Assembly: GCF_019063845.1 (NCBI RefSeq)
Contig: NZ_CP077683.1
Span: forward strand, 2,968,501-3,032,500
DNA: 64,000 nt
DNA from: Geomonas subterranea
Lineage (GTDB): Bacteria; Desulfobacterota; Desulfuromonadia; Geobacterales; Geobacteraceae
Reading direction: 5' to 3'
The notes under the pieces are model-generated. The model was not told the origin of the DNA and ran no database searches. It worked only from the letters and a program-made list of their open reading frames with translations. Shown here one piece after another: positions 17,668 through 27,637 of the stretch (position 1 is its first letter; every line of letters starts with the position of its first letter). Position numbers and translations under genes: made by a program.

Positions 17668-17745
17668 TCAGATAAATCGTTGTGCTGCTGCGTGGGCCTG
17701 TTCCAGGGTGCTGCATCCCGGGTTCAGCTGTCGCAGTCTTTTCAT
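17668..17745 (-). CDS. Possible 25-codon peptide coupled to glyS
   Basis: An ATG overlaps the glyS stop codon (ATGA) and opens a short frame MKRLRQLNPGCSTLEQAHAA... ending in TGA before the terminator. GAGG lies nine bases upstream. Overlap and position favour translation, but the length gives no statistical support. Confidence 0.2.
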   Translation of the reverse strand: MKRLRQLNPGCSTLEQAHAAAQRFI

Positions 17746-19804
17746 GCCGACAACCTCGCGAAGTCCGCCAGGCTTCCGAAGAGCCGTGCGATCGAAGTCA
17801 AAAGCGCCAGGCGGTTGCCGCGCACCCGCTCGTCCTCCGCCATGACCATGACCTTGTCGAAGAAGAGGTCGACGGCGGGCTTCAGGGTGGCGATCTCGGT
17901 CAGGGCGGCGAGGTAGTCGGCGCCTGCGAGCGCGGCGTCGACCTTCTGCTTCGCCTGCTGCTGCGCCTCGTAGAGCGCCCCTTCGGCCGGCTCCTGGAAG
18001 AGCGCGGTCGCGACCGGGGTGTCCACCCCTTCCTTCACGATGTTGCCGACGCGCTTGAACGCGCCTGCCAGCGCTGCGAAGTCCTCGCGCTTCCTGAATT
18101 CTGCCAGCGCCTGGATCTTGGCGGCCGCCTCGACCAGGTCGTCGAAGGAGACCGAGACCACCGCGTCCACCACGTCGGAGGGGTAGCGGTCCGCCATCAG
18201 GTTCACGAAACGGCCGCGGAAGAAGTCGAGCACGTCCTGGTAGACCTGCTCCACCGGACGGGTCGCCTTCCCGGCCAAGAGGTCGAGGGATGCCTTGATC
18301 AGCCCGGAAAGGGGCTCGCGGTACTTCCGGTCCAGGATGATGTTGATGATCCCCAGGGCCGAGCGGCGCAGGGCGTAGGGGTCGGCCGAACCGGTGGGGA
18401 TGAGCCCCACGCTGAAGCAGCCGCAGATGGTGTCGGTCTTGTCCGCCAGCGACACGAAGGCGCCGATGTCGGAGGCGGGGAGTTCGCCGCCTGCCTGGGT
18501 CGGGAGGTAGTGCTCGGCGATGGCGTTGGCAACCGCCGCGTCCTCGCCGTCGTGCAGCGCATACTCGCGCCCCATGATCCCCTGCACCTCGGGGAATTCC
18601 CCGACCATGCCGGAGACGAGGTCCGCCTTGCACAGGGTGGCGGCCCGGGCAGCCTTGTCGACCACTGCCGGGTTGTGCCGGGAGGCAAGTCCCTTGGCCA
18701 GTTCGCGGAAGCGCTCCATCTTCTCGTAGGAGGTGCCGAGCTTCGCCTGGTAGACCACGCTCTTCAGGCTCTCCACGCGGGACTCGAGCTTCACCTTGTG
18801 GTCCTCGTCGAAGAAGAAGCGGGCGTCGGAAAGGCGGGCCCGGAGGACACGTTCGTTCCCCTTCACCACCACCTGCGGGTCCTCGGTCAGGGTGTTGTTG
18901 ATGGTGATGAAGCCCGGCAGGAGCCTCCCCTGGTCGTCCACCAGGGAGAAGTAGCGCTGGTGCTCGCGCATGGAGGTGATCAGCACCTCGCGCGGCACCA
19001 CCAGGAAGTCGGGGGAGAAGGTGCCGTGCACCGCGGAGGGGTACTCGACCAGGAAGGAGACCTGCTCGAGGAGCGCCTCGTCGGGGAGCACGTTACCCTT
19101 GGCCTGGCGGGCCACCCGGTCGATCTCCTGGCGGATGATGGCCTTTCTCTTCTCGGGATCCGGGATCACGAAGTGGCGCTCGCACTCCTCGAGGTAGTGG
19201 GCCAGGTCGCGCACCGGGAAGGTGGTGTTGGCCATGAAGCGGTGCCCGCGCGAGGCGCTCCCGCTTTCGATGTTGCCGAAGGCGAAGGGAACTACCGTGC
19301 CGCCGTAGAGTGCCACGATCCAGTGGATGGGGCGGGCGAAGCGGACGTCGAAGTCGGCCCAGCGCATGGACTTCTTGAAGGGGATGTTGCCGATCAGGCG
19401 CGGCAGCATCTCGGGGAGGAGTTCGGCGGTGTCGCGCCCGACCTCACTCTTCACCGCGGCGAGGTACTCCCCCTTCGGGGTCATGACCACCTTAAGGTCG
19501 GCGACCTCCACACCCTGCCCCCGGGCGAAGCCCTGGGCGGCCTTGGTCGGGTTGCCGTCGGCGTCGTAGGCGGCGCTTTTGGCCGGTCCCATGGCGGTCA
19601 GTTCCGCGTCGGGCTGGCGCTCCGCCATCCCTTTCACCGCCAGCACCAGGCGGCGCGGGGTGCCGAGCGTCACGATCTCACCGAATTCGATGCGGGCCGT
19701 CTCCAGCTCGCGCTTCATGAGGGCTTCCATGTCGGCCATCGCCTTGGGGACGAAGCCGGCCGGAATCTCCTCGCAACCTATTTCGAGGAACAGATCCTTG
19801 GCCA

Positions 19805-19805
<1 letters not shown>
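17742..19805 (-). CDS. glyS: Glycyl-tRNA synthetase beta subunit
   Basis: The 687-residue beta subunit of the bacterial alpha2beta2 glycyl-tRNA synthetase, required for tRNA recognition. It starts MAKDLFLEIGCEEIPAGF, typical of the family, with GGAGG six bases upstream, and contains VGEFPEVQGIMGREYA, an HD-domain-like region and the C-terminal anticodon-binding part. Its ATG shares one base with the glyQ stop codon (TAATG), giving coupled translation of the two subunits. Confidence 0.97.
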
Positions 19806-20680
<875 letters not shown>

Positions 20681-20767
20681 CACGCCGCCTCCGATCAAAT
20701 CGTATATTTCAAGTGGTGCAGCTTTTGGGATAAAAAAGTTTACTGTATCCAAACAGTTAGGCTCGCC

Positions 20768-20797
20768 AGATTACAACAGCGCACGCGGCGCTGTCAA
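20768..20797 (-). promoter_or_regulatory. Predicted glyQS promoter
   Basis: Minus strand: TTGACA (20797-20792), 18-bp spacer, TAATCT (20773-20768), about 90 bases before glyQ. Confidence 0.6.
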
Positions 20798-20894
20798 GGA
20801 ATATCACGGACAAAGAGGGCGAGAACAGGCGCGCGACGGGGCTTTAGGGAGAGGCACCGGGGAGTGTGCCGGGAAAAATCGGGTGAATTCTTCT

Positions 20895-20923
20895 GTTTAC
20901 CGCCTGACACCATGACGGTAAAC
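20895..20923. promoter_or_regulatory. Perfect dyad upstream of the MerA-like gene
   Basis: GTTTACCG (20895-20902) and CGGTAAAC (20916-20923) are perfect inverted arms with a 13-base spacer, 20 bases before the start codon. It could be an operator or an mRNA hairpin close to the ribosome binding site. Confidence 0.4.
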
Positions 20924-20943
20924 TTAACAAAAGGGAGTTACAC

Positions 20944-22350
20944 CATGGGTGCGACCGAAGAAATCGTCATACTGGGATCGGGCTCCACCGCCTTCGCGGC
21001 GGCGCTCAGAGCCAAGGAACGCGGCGCCAGGTCCATCATGATCGAGCGGAGCGTTCTCGGGGGGACCTGCATCAACTGGGGCTGCATCCCGTCGAAGACC
21101 CTGATCCACTGCGCCCTGTTCCGGCACGAGGCCGAACTGGGCGAGCGGCTGGGGCTCGGGGTCAGGCGCGACGGCGTCGACTACCATACCCTGGACGGGC
21201 ACAAGTTCGCGGTGGTGCAGGAACTGCGGCAGAAGAAATACCTGGACGTGCTGGCGCAGCTCCCGGAGCTGTCGCTCATCAAAGGGAAGGCGGTCTTCAT
21301 CGCCCCCGGCACGGTGCAGGTTGAGGACCGGATCATTGAAAGCGGCCGCATCCTGATCGCCACCGGCGGCCACCCGCGCGTCCCGAGAATTCCGGGGTGG
21401 AGCACACCCCCTACCTGACCAGCAAGAGCGCGCTCCTCCTTAAAACCCTCCCGCAATCACTCACCGTCATCGGCGGCGGCGTCATCGCGCTGGAACTGGG
21501 GCAGATGTTTCACCGGCTGGGGGTTCCGGTCACCGTCCTGGAGAGCGGCCCCCGCGTGCTTCCGGCGGTGGAACCGGAACCGGCGCTGGCGCTGCAGCGT
21601 GTGCTGGAGGCAGAGGGGATGAGGGTGGTGGTGGGCGCCGCAGTCTGCTCGGTGGCGCGCGACGGGGGGGGAGTCCGGGTCGAGGCGCTGATCGACGGCG
21701 AGCCGCACCAGTTCTTCTCGCAGCAGCTCCTCCTGGCGGTGGGCACCGCCCCCGCCACGGAAGGGATCGGGCTGGAACGGGCCGGGGTGGAGTTGGACCC
21801 GCGCGGCTTCATCAAGGTCGACGGCGAGATGCGCACCACGGCGCCGGGGATCTGGGCGGCCGGCGACGTCACCGGCGGCATGCAGATCGCCACGGTGGGG
21901 GCGCGCGAGGGAATCGCCGCGGTGGACAACATGTTGCAGACCGGATGCCACTGCGAAGTGAACTACCAGACCCTCCCGATGGCCATATTCACCGATCCGG
22001 AAGTAGCCATGGTGGGCTACGGCGAGGAGGCCGCACGCCAGGCCGGATACGACGTGGAGAGCCAGACCATACCCGCCTCAGCCATCCCCAAGGCCCATGT
22101 CACCGGCGCGCTGGACGGCGCCGTCAAGATCGTCGCCGACCGCGTCACCGACCGCATCCTCGGCGTCCATCTCTGCCTGCATCGAGGCGCCGACATCATC
22201 AACGAGGCGGCGCTCGCCATCCGCTGCCGCATGACCGTCGCCGAGCTCGCCGACACCCTGCACGTCTACCCTTCCATGGGAGAGGGGCTGCGCCTGTGCG
22301 CCCAGGCCTTCCACCGCGACCTGACCCAACTTTCCTGCTGCGCCGAATAA
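20944..22350 (+). pseudogene. MerA-like pyridine nucleotide-disulfide oxidoreductase broken by a frameshift
   Basis: The first frame (20944-21418) encodes an FAD site (ILGSGSTAFAAALRAKERGA) and the redox motif GGTCINWGCIPSK, and ends just after RIPG. The second frame (open from about 21397 to 22350) continues directly with EHTPYLTSKSALL, the NAD domain (TVIGGGVIALELGQMF), AAGDVTGG and the dimerisation domain, ending LSCCAE with the vicinal cysteines of mercuric reductases. Adding one G to GGGG (21393-21396) would restore a single frame of about 468 residues. There is no N-terminal HMA domain, merR or merT nearby. It may be a real pseudogene or a homopolymer sequencing error. AGGGAG lies before the ATG. 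Confidence 0.85.
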
Positions 22351-22411
22351 TCCCACAGCTGCGATTTACCACGGCGGGATACGGCACGTGCTCCGGCGGG
22401 CCTGGCGCCGG

Positions 22412-22903
22412 TCACGCCCTTGCCGTCATACCCGGGTCCGATGCCGCGGCTCCGCGTGGACGGCTCTCGCCGGGAGCTGCGTTGCCACACAGGTACCGCT
22501 CAAACCTCTGGTCATGACTACGGATGTGACGGAGCACGAGAGCACGCAGTTCATGGAGGCCTTGCCCACAGTGGCGGGAGCGGGACCATCGCCAGCAAAG
22601 ACTGGCGATGGTCCCGCAAAGCAGATGATGATCCTGTTCGTGCTCCACCCACTCAGGGTAGCCGATCTCGCGCATAGCCCTGTTTTCCGACTCGGCCAAG
22701 TCAAGTGTATTGGCAAGGAGATGCTGGAGCCCCTTCCCGACTTTTTGCATCCGGCCATGGTCGGCGTCGGTGAGCAGACGGTCCAGCACGGCCACGACCT
22801 TGACGTACCTGCTGTCATGTCCGCACTCGATGTTCCGACTCGGTTGCCACTCCTGTTCGCTCACGTTTCCCGTCACCATTTGCCCACCGATGCGCGACGC
22901 CAT
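22412..22903 (-). CDS. Hemerythrin-like domain protein, partly degenerate
   Basis: A 163-residue frame with hemerythrin-type features: ENRAMREIGYPEWVEHEQDHHLL matches the Glu, YP and HXXXH region, and LRHIRSHDQRFERYL the last His/Asp pair of a di-iron oxygen carrier. The His that normally sits four residues before the Glu is Leu, so iron binding may be impaired. A perfect 16-bp inverted repeat (22580-22617) encodes the inter-helix part. Start could be ATG 22903 or GTG 22906, with GAGGGG upstream. It is the last gene of the assT operon, 14 bp after the outer-membrane gene. It may be decaying. Confidence 0.55.
   Translation of the reverse strand: MASRIGGQMVTGNVSEQEWQPSRNIECGHDSRYVKVVAVLDRLLTDADHGRMQKVGKGLQHLLANTLDLAESENRAMREIGYPEWVEHEQDHHLLCGTIASLCWRWSRSRHCGQGLHELRALVLRHIRSHDQRFERYLCGNAAPGESRPRGAAASDPGMTARA
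22580..22617. repeat. Perfect 16-bp inverted repeat inside the hemerythrin-like gene
   Basis: GCGGGACCATCGCCAG (22580-22595) and CTGGCGATGGTCCCGC (22602-22617) with loop CAAAGA. No T-run follows on either strand. Confidence 0.8.
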
Positions 22904-22917
22904 CACCAGGTACCCCT

Positions 22918-23832
22918 CTACAACAGGTCGAAGGTCTTGCTCAGCTTCAACTCGACCCTGAACCCCTCGGAGGGGGTGTTGGCCTCGTACCAGCGCGCCA
23001 TCGGGAACATCGCCGCCAAGCCCGCGGCGAATCCACCGGGCTTGTACTTGAACGCCACCTTCGGGCCGGCGTACCACTCGTTCTTCGAATCCTTCTGGTT
23101 CTTGCCGTTCTTCTCGCTCTGGTCATTCCAGTCGAACTGGGACTCCGCACCCAGGTCGAAATTGTTGTTCACGGCGTACCCCCAGGCGGTCGTGCTCCGG
23201 ACGTACATGGGCTTGCGGTAGTCGTGGGATCCTTCGGTAAATGTGTAGACATGGACCTCCTGGTCCAGGCGGTGCGAGCCCGTCGAGTAGGTGAGACCGA
23301 CCGCGCCGCCGGTGCCCCAGGCGCCGTTGCCCACGAAGTCGACGCTTTTGCTGCTGACATCCGTCGTCGGCACCACGAGGCCGACATCCACCGCCAGGTC
23401 GAACGGTGACCCCTTCGCCTGGTTCATGAGGACCTTGTGCAGGGCGATGGCGGTATCGCCGATCCACCCCAGGTGCTCTCCCCTGCCGGTCACCAGGTTC
23501 TTCTTGTAGACGTCATAGATGGGGGTTGCGGTGCGGACGTCGAGGCCCTCGGTGATGCCGTAGCGGAATTTCACCACCCCGACATTCTTGGTCAGCCTGA
23601 CATTTTCGTTTACCTCGCTCCCCCCCTTACGGATTCCGTCGGTCTCGCAATACTGGTAGTTGAGCAGGACACCAAGCTTCCCCACCGGGAAACCGGTACC
23701 GGCAGGACCGAAGGCGGAGATGGCCGGCCCGAAAGGCAGCGGGACGGCAGGGGCGTCAGCGCCCCAGGAAAGCCCGGCACAGGTGCAAAGTGCCGCGAGG
23801 GAAAGCGGAATGATACGCTTGCTGAAATTCAT
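22918..23832 (-). CDS. Outer-membrane beta-barrel protein (phenol MetA-pathway transporter-like)
   Basis: A 304-residue secreted protein with signal peptide MNFSKRIIPLSLAALCTCAG and cleavage near SWGADAP. The remainder is rich in alternating hydrophobic/aromatic strands (VGVVKFRYGITEGLDVRTATPIYDVYK, WYAGPKVAFKYKPGGFAAG) and ends with a strand in the style of outer-membrane porins. It resembles the putative transporters annotated as MetA pathway of phenol degradation. In an arylsulfotransferase operon it could pass phenolic compounds, which is inference. AGGAG lies six bases upstream. Confidence 0.65.
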   Translation of the reverse strand: MNFSKRIIPLSLAALCTCAGLSWGADAPAVPLPFGPAISAFGPAGTGFPVGKLGVLLNYQYCETDGIRKGGSEVNENVRLTKNVGVVKFRYGITEGLDVRTATPIYDVYKKNLVTGRGEHLGWIGDTAIALHKVLMNQAKGSPFDLAVDVGLVVPTTDVSSKSVDFVGNGAWGTGGAVGLTYSTGSHRLDQEVHVYTFTEGSHDYRKPMYVRSTTAWGYAVNNNFDLGAESQFDWNDQSEKNGKNQKDSKNEWYAGPKVAFKYKPGGFAAGLAAMFPMARWYEANTPSEGFRVELKLSKTFDLL

Positions 23833-23866
23833 GACGTGCTCCTTTGATCAGTGTCGCGTCGGTTGC

Positions 23867-24304
23867 TTACCGAACCGCGGTGAATAAGACGTTGTCCTGC
23901 GTATAAGGCACCAGCCTGATGCCTGCCTCTTTCGCCCTGGTCACCCCGCCGTCGAGGTTCGTTACGGAGGTGAAGCCGTGCTGCACCAGGTACCGGCTGA
24001 CCTTGTCGGAACGATTCCCAGTCCTGCAGAGTATGGCGATCCTCTCGTTGGGGGTGACGTGTCGCTTCAGCTTCGCCATAAAGGCGTCGGCATCGTAACT
24101 CCTGTCCTCCCGGAAAAAGGTGAGGCCGAGGGTGCCCTTCACGACGCCGGTTTCCCGCCACTCCTTTTCCGTGCGGATGTCGATGATTTTCACCCCTGAC
24201 GAAACAAGCTCCGGAGTCAGCGGGGCATAGCGAACCTGGCTGGCGGCTAGGGCAGCCAGGCTGCTGAGGATCAGGAGGGAGACGGTAAGTATCAGAATTT
24301 TCAT
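23867..24304 (-). CDS. Periplasmic single-domain rhodanese
   Basis: A 145-residue protein with a hydrophobic signal sequence (about 1-21) and one rhodanese domain: IIDIRTEKEWRETGVVKG and the active-site loop CRTGNRS with Cys93. Rhodanese domains carry persulfide sulfur. An exported rhodanese between an OMP and the CcdA/TlpA pair suggests handling of sulfane sulfur in the periplasm. Confidence 0.85.
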   Translation of the reverse strand: MKILILTVSLLILSSLAALAASQVRYAPLTPELVSSGVKIIDIRTEKEWRETGVVKGTLGLTFFREDRSYDADAFMAKLKRHVTPNERIAILCRTGNRSDKVSRYLVQHGFTSVTNLDGGVTRAKEAGIRLVPYTQDNVLFTAVR

Positions 24305-24330
24305 GGTGATGTGCCTTTTCGCTTATCAAT

Positions 24331-25083
24331 TCAGGCGCCGACCGGGAGCCATTGGTAGAGCGCGGTGCTCATGGTATTGAAGAGGCCCAAGAAGAGCAGG
24401 CTCCCCACGACCATGAGCAGCAGACCGGTGAAGAACTCCATCTTCCTGATATGCCCCCTGAAGCGTTTGAAGAAATCGAGAAAACCATGAAAGAGCAGGC
24501 CCGAGACGATGAAGGGAATACCCAGTCCCGCCGCGTAGCTCCCCAAGAGAAACATGCTCTTGCCGGCGGAACCGGAAGTGCCGGCGGCCATGGCGAGGAT
24601 GGCGCCGAGGATCGGGCCGATGCAAGGGGTCCAGCCGGCGGCGAAGGCGATCCCGACGAGGAAGGTCCCCGCAACTCCGCTCGGTTTGCTATGCAGCTGG
24701 ATTCTTTTGTCCCCGAGCAGGAGCCCGAAATGGAATAGGCCGGACATGTGGACGCCGAAGAGGAAGATCAGCACCCCGCCCGCGCGCTGCAGCCAGACCA
24801 GTCCGTCCTTCATGACCAACTGGAAGGTGGAGGAGGCAACCCCGGCGAGGGCCCCCATGCCGATGAAGACCGCGGAGAATCCGAGGACGAAGGCGACCGA
24901 ATGGATGAGGACGGTCAGGCGCACCTTCCTCGCCGGATGGGCGTCCTGTAACTGCCCGAAGGAGAGCCCCGTGATGTAGGTGATGTAGGAGGGGATCAGC
25001 GGCAGCACGCAAGGAGAAAAGAAGGAGAGAAAGCCCGCCGAGAATGCGATCCAGAAGGTGATGTCCGAGCCGAAAAAGGTCAT
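24331..25083 (-). CDS. ccdA: CcdA-type transmembrane thiol reductant conduit
   Basis: A 250-residue six-helix membrane protein of the CcdA/DsbD family. It moves electrons from cytoplasmic thioredoxin to periplasmic thiol proteins. The paired cysteines lie in FSPCVLPLIPSY (Cys25) and GWTPCIGPILG (Cys154). GGAGGG precedes the ATG. It follows the TlpA-like gene by 13 bp, the partner it most likely reduces. Confidence 0.9.
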   Translation of the reverse strand: MTFFGSDITFWIAFSAGFLSFFSPCVLPLIPSYITYITGLSFGQLQDAHPARKVRLTVLIHSVAFVLGFSAVFIGMGALAGVASSTFQLVMKDGLVWLQRAGGVLIFLFGVHMSGLFHFGLLLGDKRIQLHSKPSGVAGTFLVGIAFAAGWTPCIGPILGAILAMAAGTSGSAGKSMFLLGSYAAGLGIPFIVSGLLFHGFLDFFKRFRGHIRKMEFFTGLLLMVVGSLLFLGLFNTMSTALYQWLPVGA

Positions 25084-25096
25084 GACGGTCCCTCCG

Positions 25097-25603
25097 CTAC
25101 AGCGACTTCAGATAACTGACGATTTGTGGGGAATCCCACGCGATCCCGCCGGTCACCCTTTGCCGCAGGACTCCCTTGCGGTCCACGATGAAGGTGTCGG
25201 GCAGGCGGTTTGCCCCGTACCGCTGCTGCACGAACCCGTTGGCGTCGCTGAGAAAATCGAAGGTGAACGGGAGCTTGCGAAACCTTTCCGGCACCTTTTT
25301 CTCGACGTTCACCGCGAGGACCACCAGGTCCCCCTTGGGGAAGGCCTTGACCAGCCGGTCCATGGAGGGCATCTCGTCGCGGCAGTAGGGGCACCAGGAA
25401 GCCCAGAAGTTCACGAGGACGATCTTGCCGCGGTACTGGGCGAGACTTTTGCTCTCGCCCGCGAGCGCGGGCAGCCTGAACTCCGGGGCCGGCGCGCCGA
25501 TCCGGACCGGGGCGGTATCATCCTGGGCTTTGCCCGGCGCCGGCACGGCAAGTACCATCAGGGTCATAAGGCAGGCGCAGATGTAGCGGACCAATCGTTT
25601 CAT
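25097..25603 (-). CDS. TlpA/ResA-like periplasmic thioredoxin
   Basis: A 168-residue exported thioredoxin-fold protein: N-terminal signal/anchor (about 6-26), then an AhpC-TSA/TlpA core with WASWCPYCRDEMPS (Cys71, Cys74) and a cis-proline region LPDTFIVD. Such proteins reduce disulfides in the periplasm and depend on CcdA/DsbD. Its location between assT and ccdA gives the locus a reducing arm beside DsbL/DsbI. Confidence 0.9.
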   Translation of the reverse strand: MKRLVRYICACLMTLMVLAVPAPGKAQDDTAPVRIGAPAPEFRLPALAGESKSLAQYRGKIVLVNFWASWCPYCRDEMPSMDRLVKAFPKGDLVVLAVNVEKKVPERFRKLPFTFDFLSDANGFVQQRYGANRLPDTFIVDRKGVLRQRVTGGIAWDSPQIVSYLKSL

Positions 25604-25651
25604 GGTGACAACCTCTCTGATGCGTTTTCCCGGGCGGTGGAATCGTGCGGT

Positions 25652-25691
25652 GCCTCAGGCTGAAGGAGATCCTTCAACCTGAGGCGTTTTT
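25652..25691. terminator. Long hairpin between assT and the TlpA-like gene
   Basis: GCCTCAGG-C-TGAAGG (25652-25666), loop AGAT, CCTTCA-A-CCTGAGGC (25671-25685): 14 pairs with one C-A mismatch. The T-run (25687-25691) is on the plus side, so on the assT message the stem has no U-tract. It may act as a 3' stabiliser or partial terminator that lowers the downstream genes. Confidence 0.5.
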
Positions 25692-25700
25692 GCAGGACGG

Positions 25701-27578
25701 TTACTTGGTGAAGGCCTTGTCCACGCTGAACGGCATGGCCTGGTAGCCGGTGGTGTCCTTCAGCTGGATCTCAACGGCAGGCTCTTTGGAGCCGTAGTTG
25801 AACTCCATGATGTAGGGGTTCGGGTCGCTCTTGAACGCACCGGTGGTGATGTCGAAATCGGCGCCGGCTGTTGCCGAGTAGACGAACACGGAGTCCTTGT
25901 CGGTCTGGTATTCGGTGAGTGAGGTCACCGGGCTGTACCAGCCGTTGCCGCGCTCTTTGCCGAACTCCCAGACCTGCTCGATGGTCATCTTCTTCTGGTC
26001 GATCTTGTAGATGACGGCGCGCGAGTACTTCATGCTCGGCAGGGCCGGCTGCTCCATGCCGCGGCTGTCGCCGTTGTCGAAGACGCTCAGGTAGAGGATG
26101 TCGCCCTTGGACTTGCTGTCGATCTTGAACGCGGTGTGCTGCGTCCAGGTCCAGTCGAAACCACCCTCGTCGTTCTCGTAACCGGGGCACTTGGAGCCGC
26201 CGGCCTCGCATACGATCTTGTTCCCCTTGGAGTCAACCGGGGTCAGGAACTTGCCCTGGTATTCCTTCTTCCACCCCTCGGGGCTGCCGAGAATCCACTT
26301 CACCTGCTTGTCGCGGCCGATCTTCACGACCGCCGACTGGTGGCGGGAGCTGATGATGATGGAGTCGTCCTCGGCGTCATGGTCGACGCTGTTCACGTGC
26401 GCCCAGTTCCTGCCCGGTCCGACGCCGACGATGTCGCCGAACTTGTCGCTTGCGTCCTGCTTGGCGAGTTCCTCGGCGGTCATGGTGTGGCCTGCCTTGC
26501 TGGCGTCGATGTTGAGGCACACAGCCCCCTGGTCGAGAACCTTCATGTTGACGTCGCGATATGGGTCGAGGATGTCGAAGAGGCGCCACTCGTCCTTGAC
26601 CAGGCCTGTTGCCGGTTCCACCTCGATGATAACGTCGCGCACGGTGCGGACGTTCCTGCCGTCGGCCCGCTTCAGGTTGGAGCTCGCCACGCGGAGGAAG
26701 TAGTTGCCGTTGGGGGAGTTGTCCATGGAGTGGGAGAAGTCGTTGTAACCGGCGGGCAGCTCGCGGTTGAAGACTTCCTTGCCCATGATGTCGTACTTCA
26801 CGTAGCGCTGGCCGAAGCCCCAGCTCATGGCGCCGTCGTTGTTCTGCTTGAAGCCCATCATGACGCCGGCGTTGTAGATCGATTTCAGGTCATAGATGGT
26901 ATCGGCCTTCATGTACCAGCGGACTTCACCCTTGGTGTCGACGATGAAGTTCTGCGGATAGTAGTTCCACTCCAGGGCGCCGCCGGTGGGGTTGTTCCAG
27001 ACCGCCCTGGTTCCTTTGCCCGCCTTGTGCAGGAAGTTGTTCACGAAATAGAGCCGGTCGCTGAACTTCTTGTCGACCTTCTTGACCTCGGCCCCGGAGA
27101 AGAGGGCCGCCTTCAGCGTCTTGGTCGCGTTCGGCTCCGAGTACACGGGAGGGGCGTAGAGGGTGTAGCTTTCCTTGGCCTGCTCCCATTTCCCGTTGAA
27201 CAGCTTGGAATATTCGATCTCCACCGTGTTGACATAGTCGGCGTAGAGGCCAAATACCGGGATACCGCCGTGGGTCAGCAGGTGCTTGTTGGCGACCTGG
27301 TACTTGATTTCCTGCCCGTCTTTTTTCGGGACGATGCGGACCGTGACATCCTTGATGACGTAGCCGCCATTTTTGATGACCGCGGTCAACGGGGCGAGGT
27401 CATAGGGGTTCATGACCACCTCGCCCAGTTTCCCCTGTACCTGGTAGTCGACTTTCGCGCCGCTCGCCCCACCGATTGCGAAAGCCATGGTCGGGATTGC
27501 AGCTCCGAGCATCGCAGAGCACAAAACGAGTCGCGCCATTCTTCCGGTTTTCACTGCTGCTGCTTTTCGACAGTTCAT
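25701..27578 (-). CDS. assT: Periplasmic arylsulfate sulfotransferase AssT
   Basis: AssT moves a sulfuryl group from one aryl sulfate to another phenol without PAPS. The 625-residue protein has a signal peptide ending near IPTMAFA and an ASST beta-propeller. Candidate catalytic residues, by motif and spacing to E. coli AssT, are His283 (FSHSMD), His394 (NWAHVNSVDHD), Arg412 (SSRHQS) and His481 (WTQHTAF). Cys457 and Cys464 would form the disulfide that DsbL makes in the E. coli enzyme. Start ATG has GGAGAAC upstream. It lies 59 bp after dsbI. Confidence 0.93.
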   Translation of the reverse strand: MNCRKAAAVKTGRMARLVLCSAMLGAAIPTMAFAIGGASGAKVDYQVQGKLGEVVMNPYDLAPLTAVIKNGGYVIKDVTVRIVPKKDGQEIKYQVANKHLLTHGGIPVFGLYADYVNTVEIEYSKLFNGKWEQAKESYTLYAPPVYSEPNATKTLKAALFSGAEVKKVDKKFSDRLYFVNNFLHKAGKGTRAVWNNPTGGALEWNYYPQNFIVDTKGEVRWYMKADTIYDLKSIYNAGVMMGFKQNNDGAMSWGFGQRYVKYDIMGKEVFNRELPAGYNDFSHSMDNSPNGNYFLRVASSNLKRADGRNVRTVRDVIIEVEPATGLVKDEWRLFDILDPYRDVNMKVLDQGAVCLNIDASKAGHTMTAEELAKQDASDKFGDIVGVGPGRNWAHVNSVDHDAEDDSIIISSRHQSAVVKIGRDKQVKWILGSPEGWKKEYQGKFLTPVDSKGNKIVCEAGGSKCPGYENDEGGFDWTWTQHTAFKIDSKSKGDILYLSVFDNGDSRGMEQPALPSMKYSRAVIYKIDQKKMTIEQVWEFGKERGNGWYSPVTSLTEYQTDKDSVFVYSATAGADFDITTGAFKSDPNPYIMEFNYGSKEPAVEIQLKDTTGYQAMPFSVDKAFTK

Positions 27579-27637
27579 ACTGTTCTCCTTTTGTCGTTTG
27601 GTGAGGCGGACATGCCGCCTTTCCGGGAACTTTGTCG

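Noticed and set aside
17668-17745. Peptide gene after glyS as a firm call
   Set aside because: Kept only at low confidence: 25 codons and a weak ribosome binding site could arise by chance from the ATGA overlap.
21380-21420. Second UGA selenoprotein in the MerA-like gene
   Set aside because: The stop at 21416-21418 lies after a shift of frame; the conserved protein continues in another frame, so this is an indel and not Sec.
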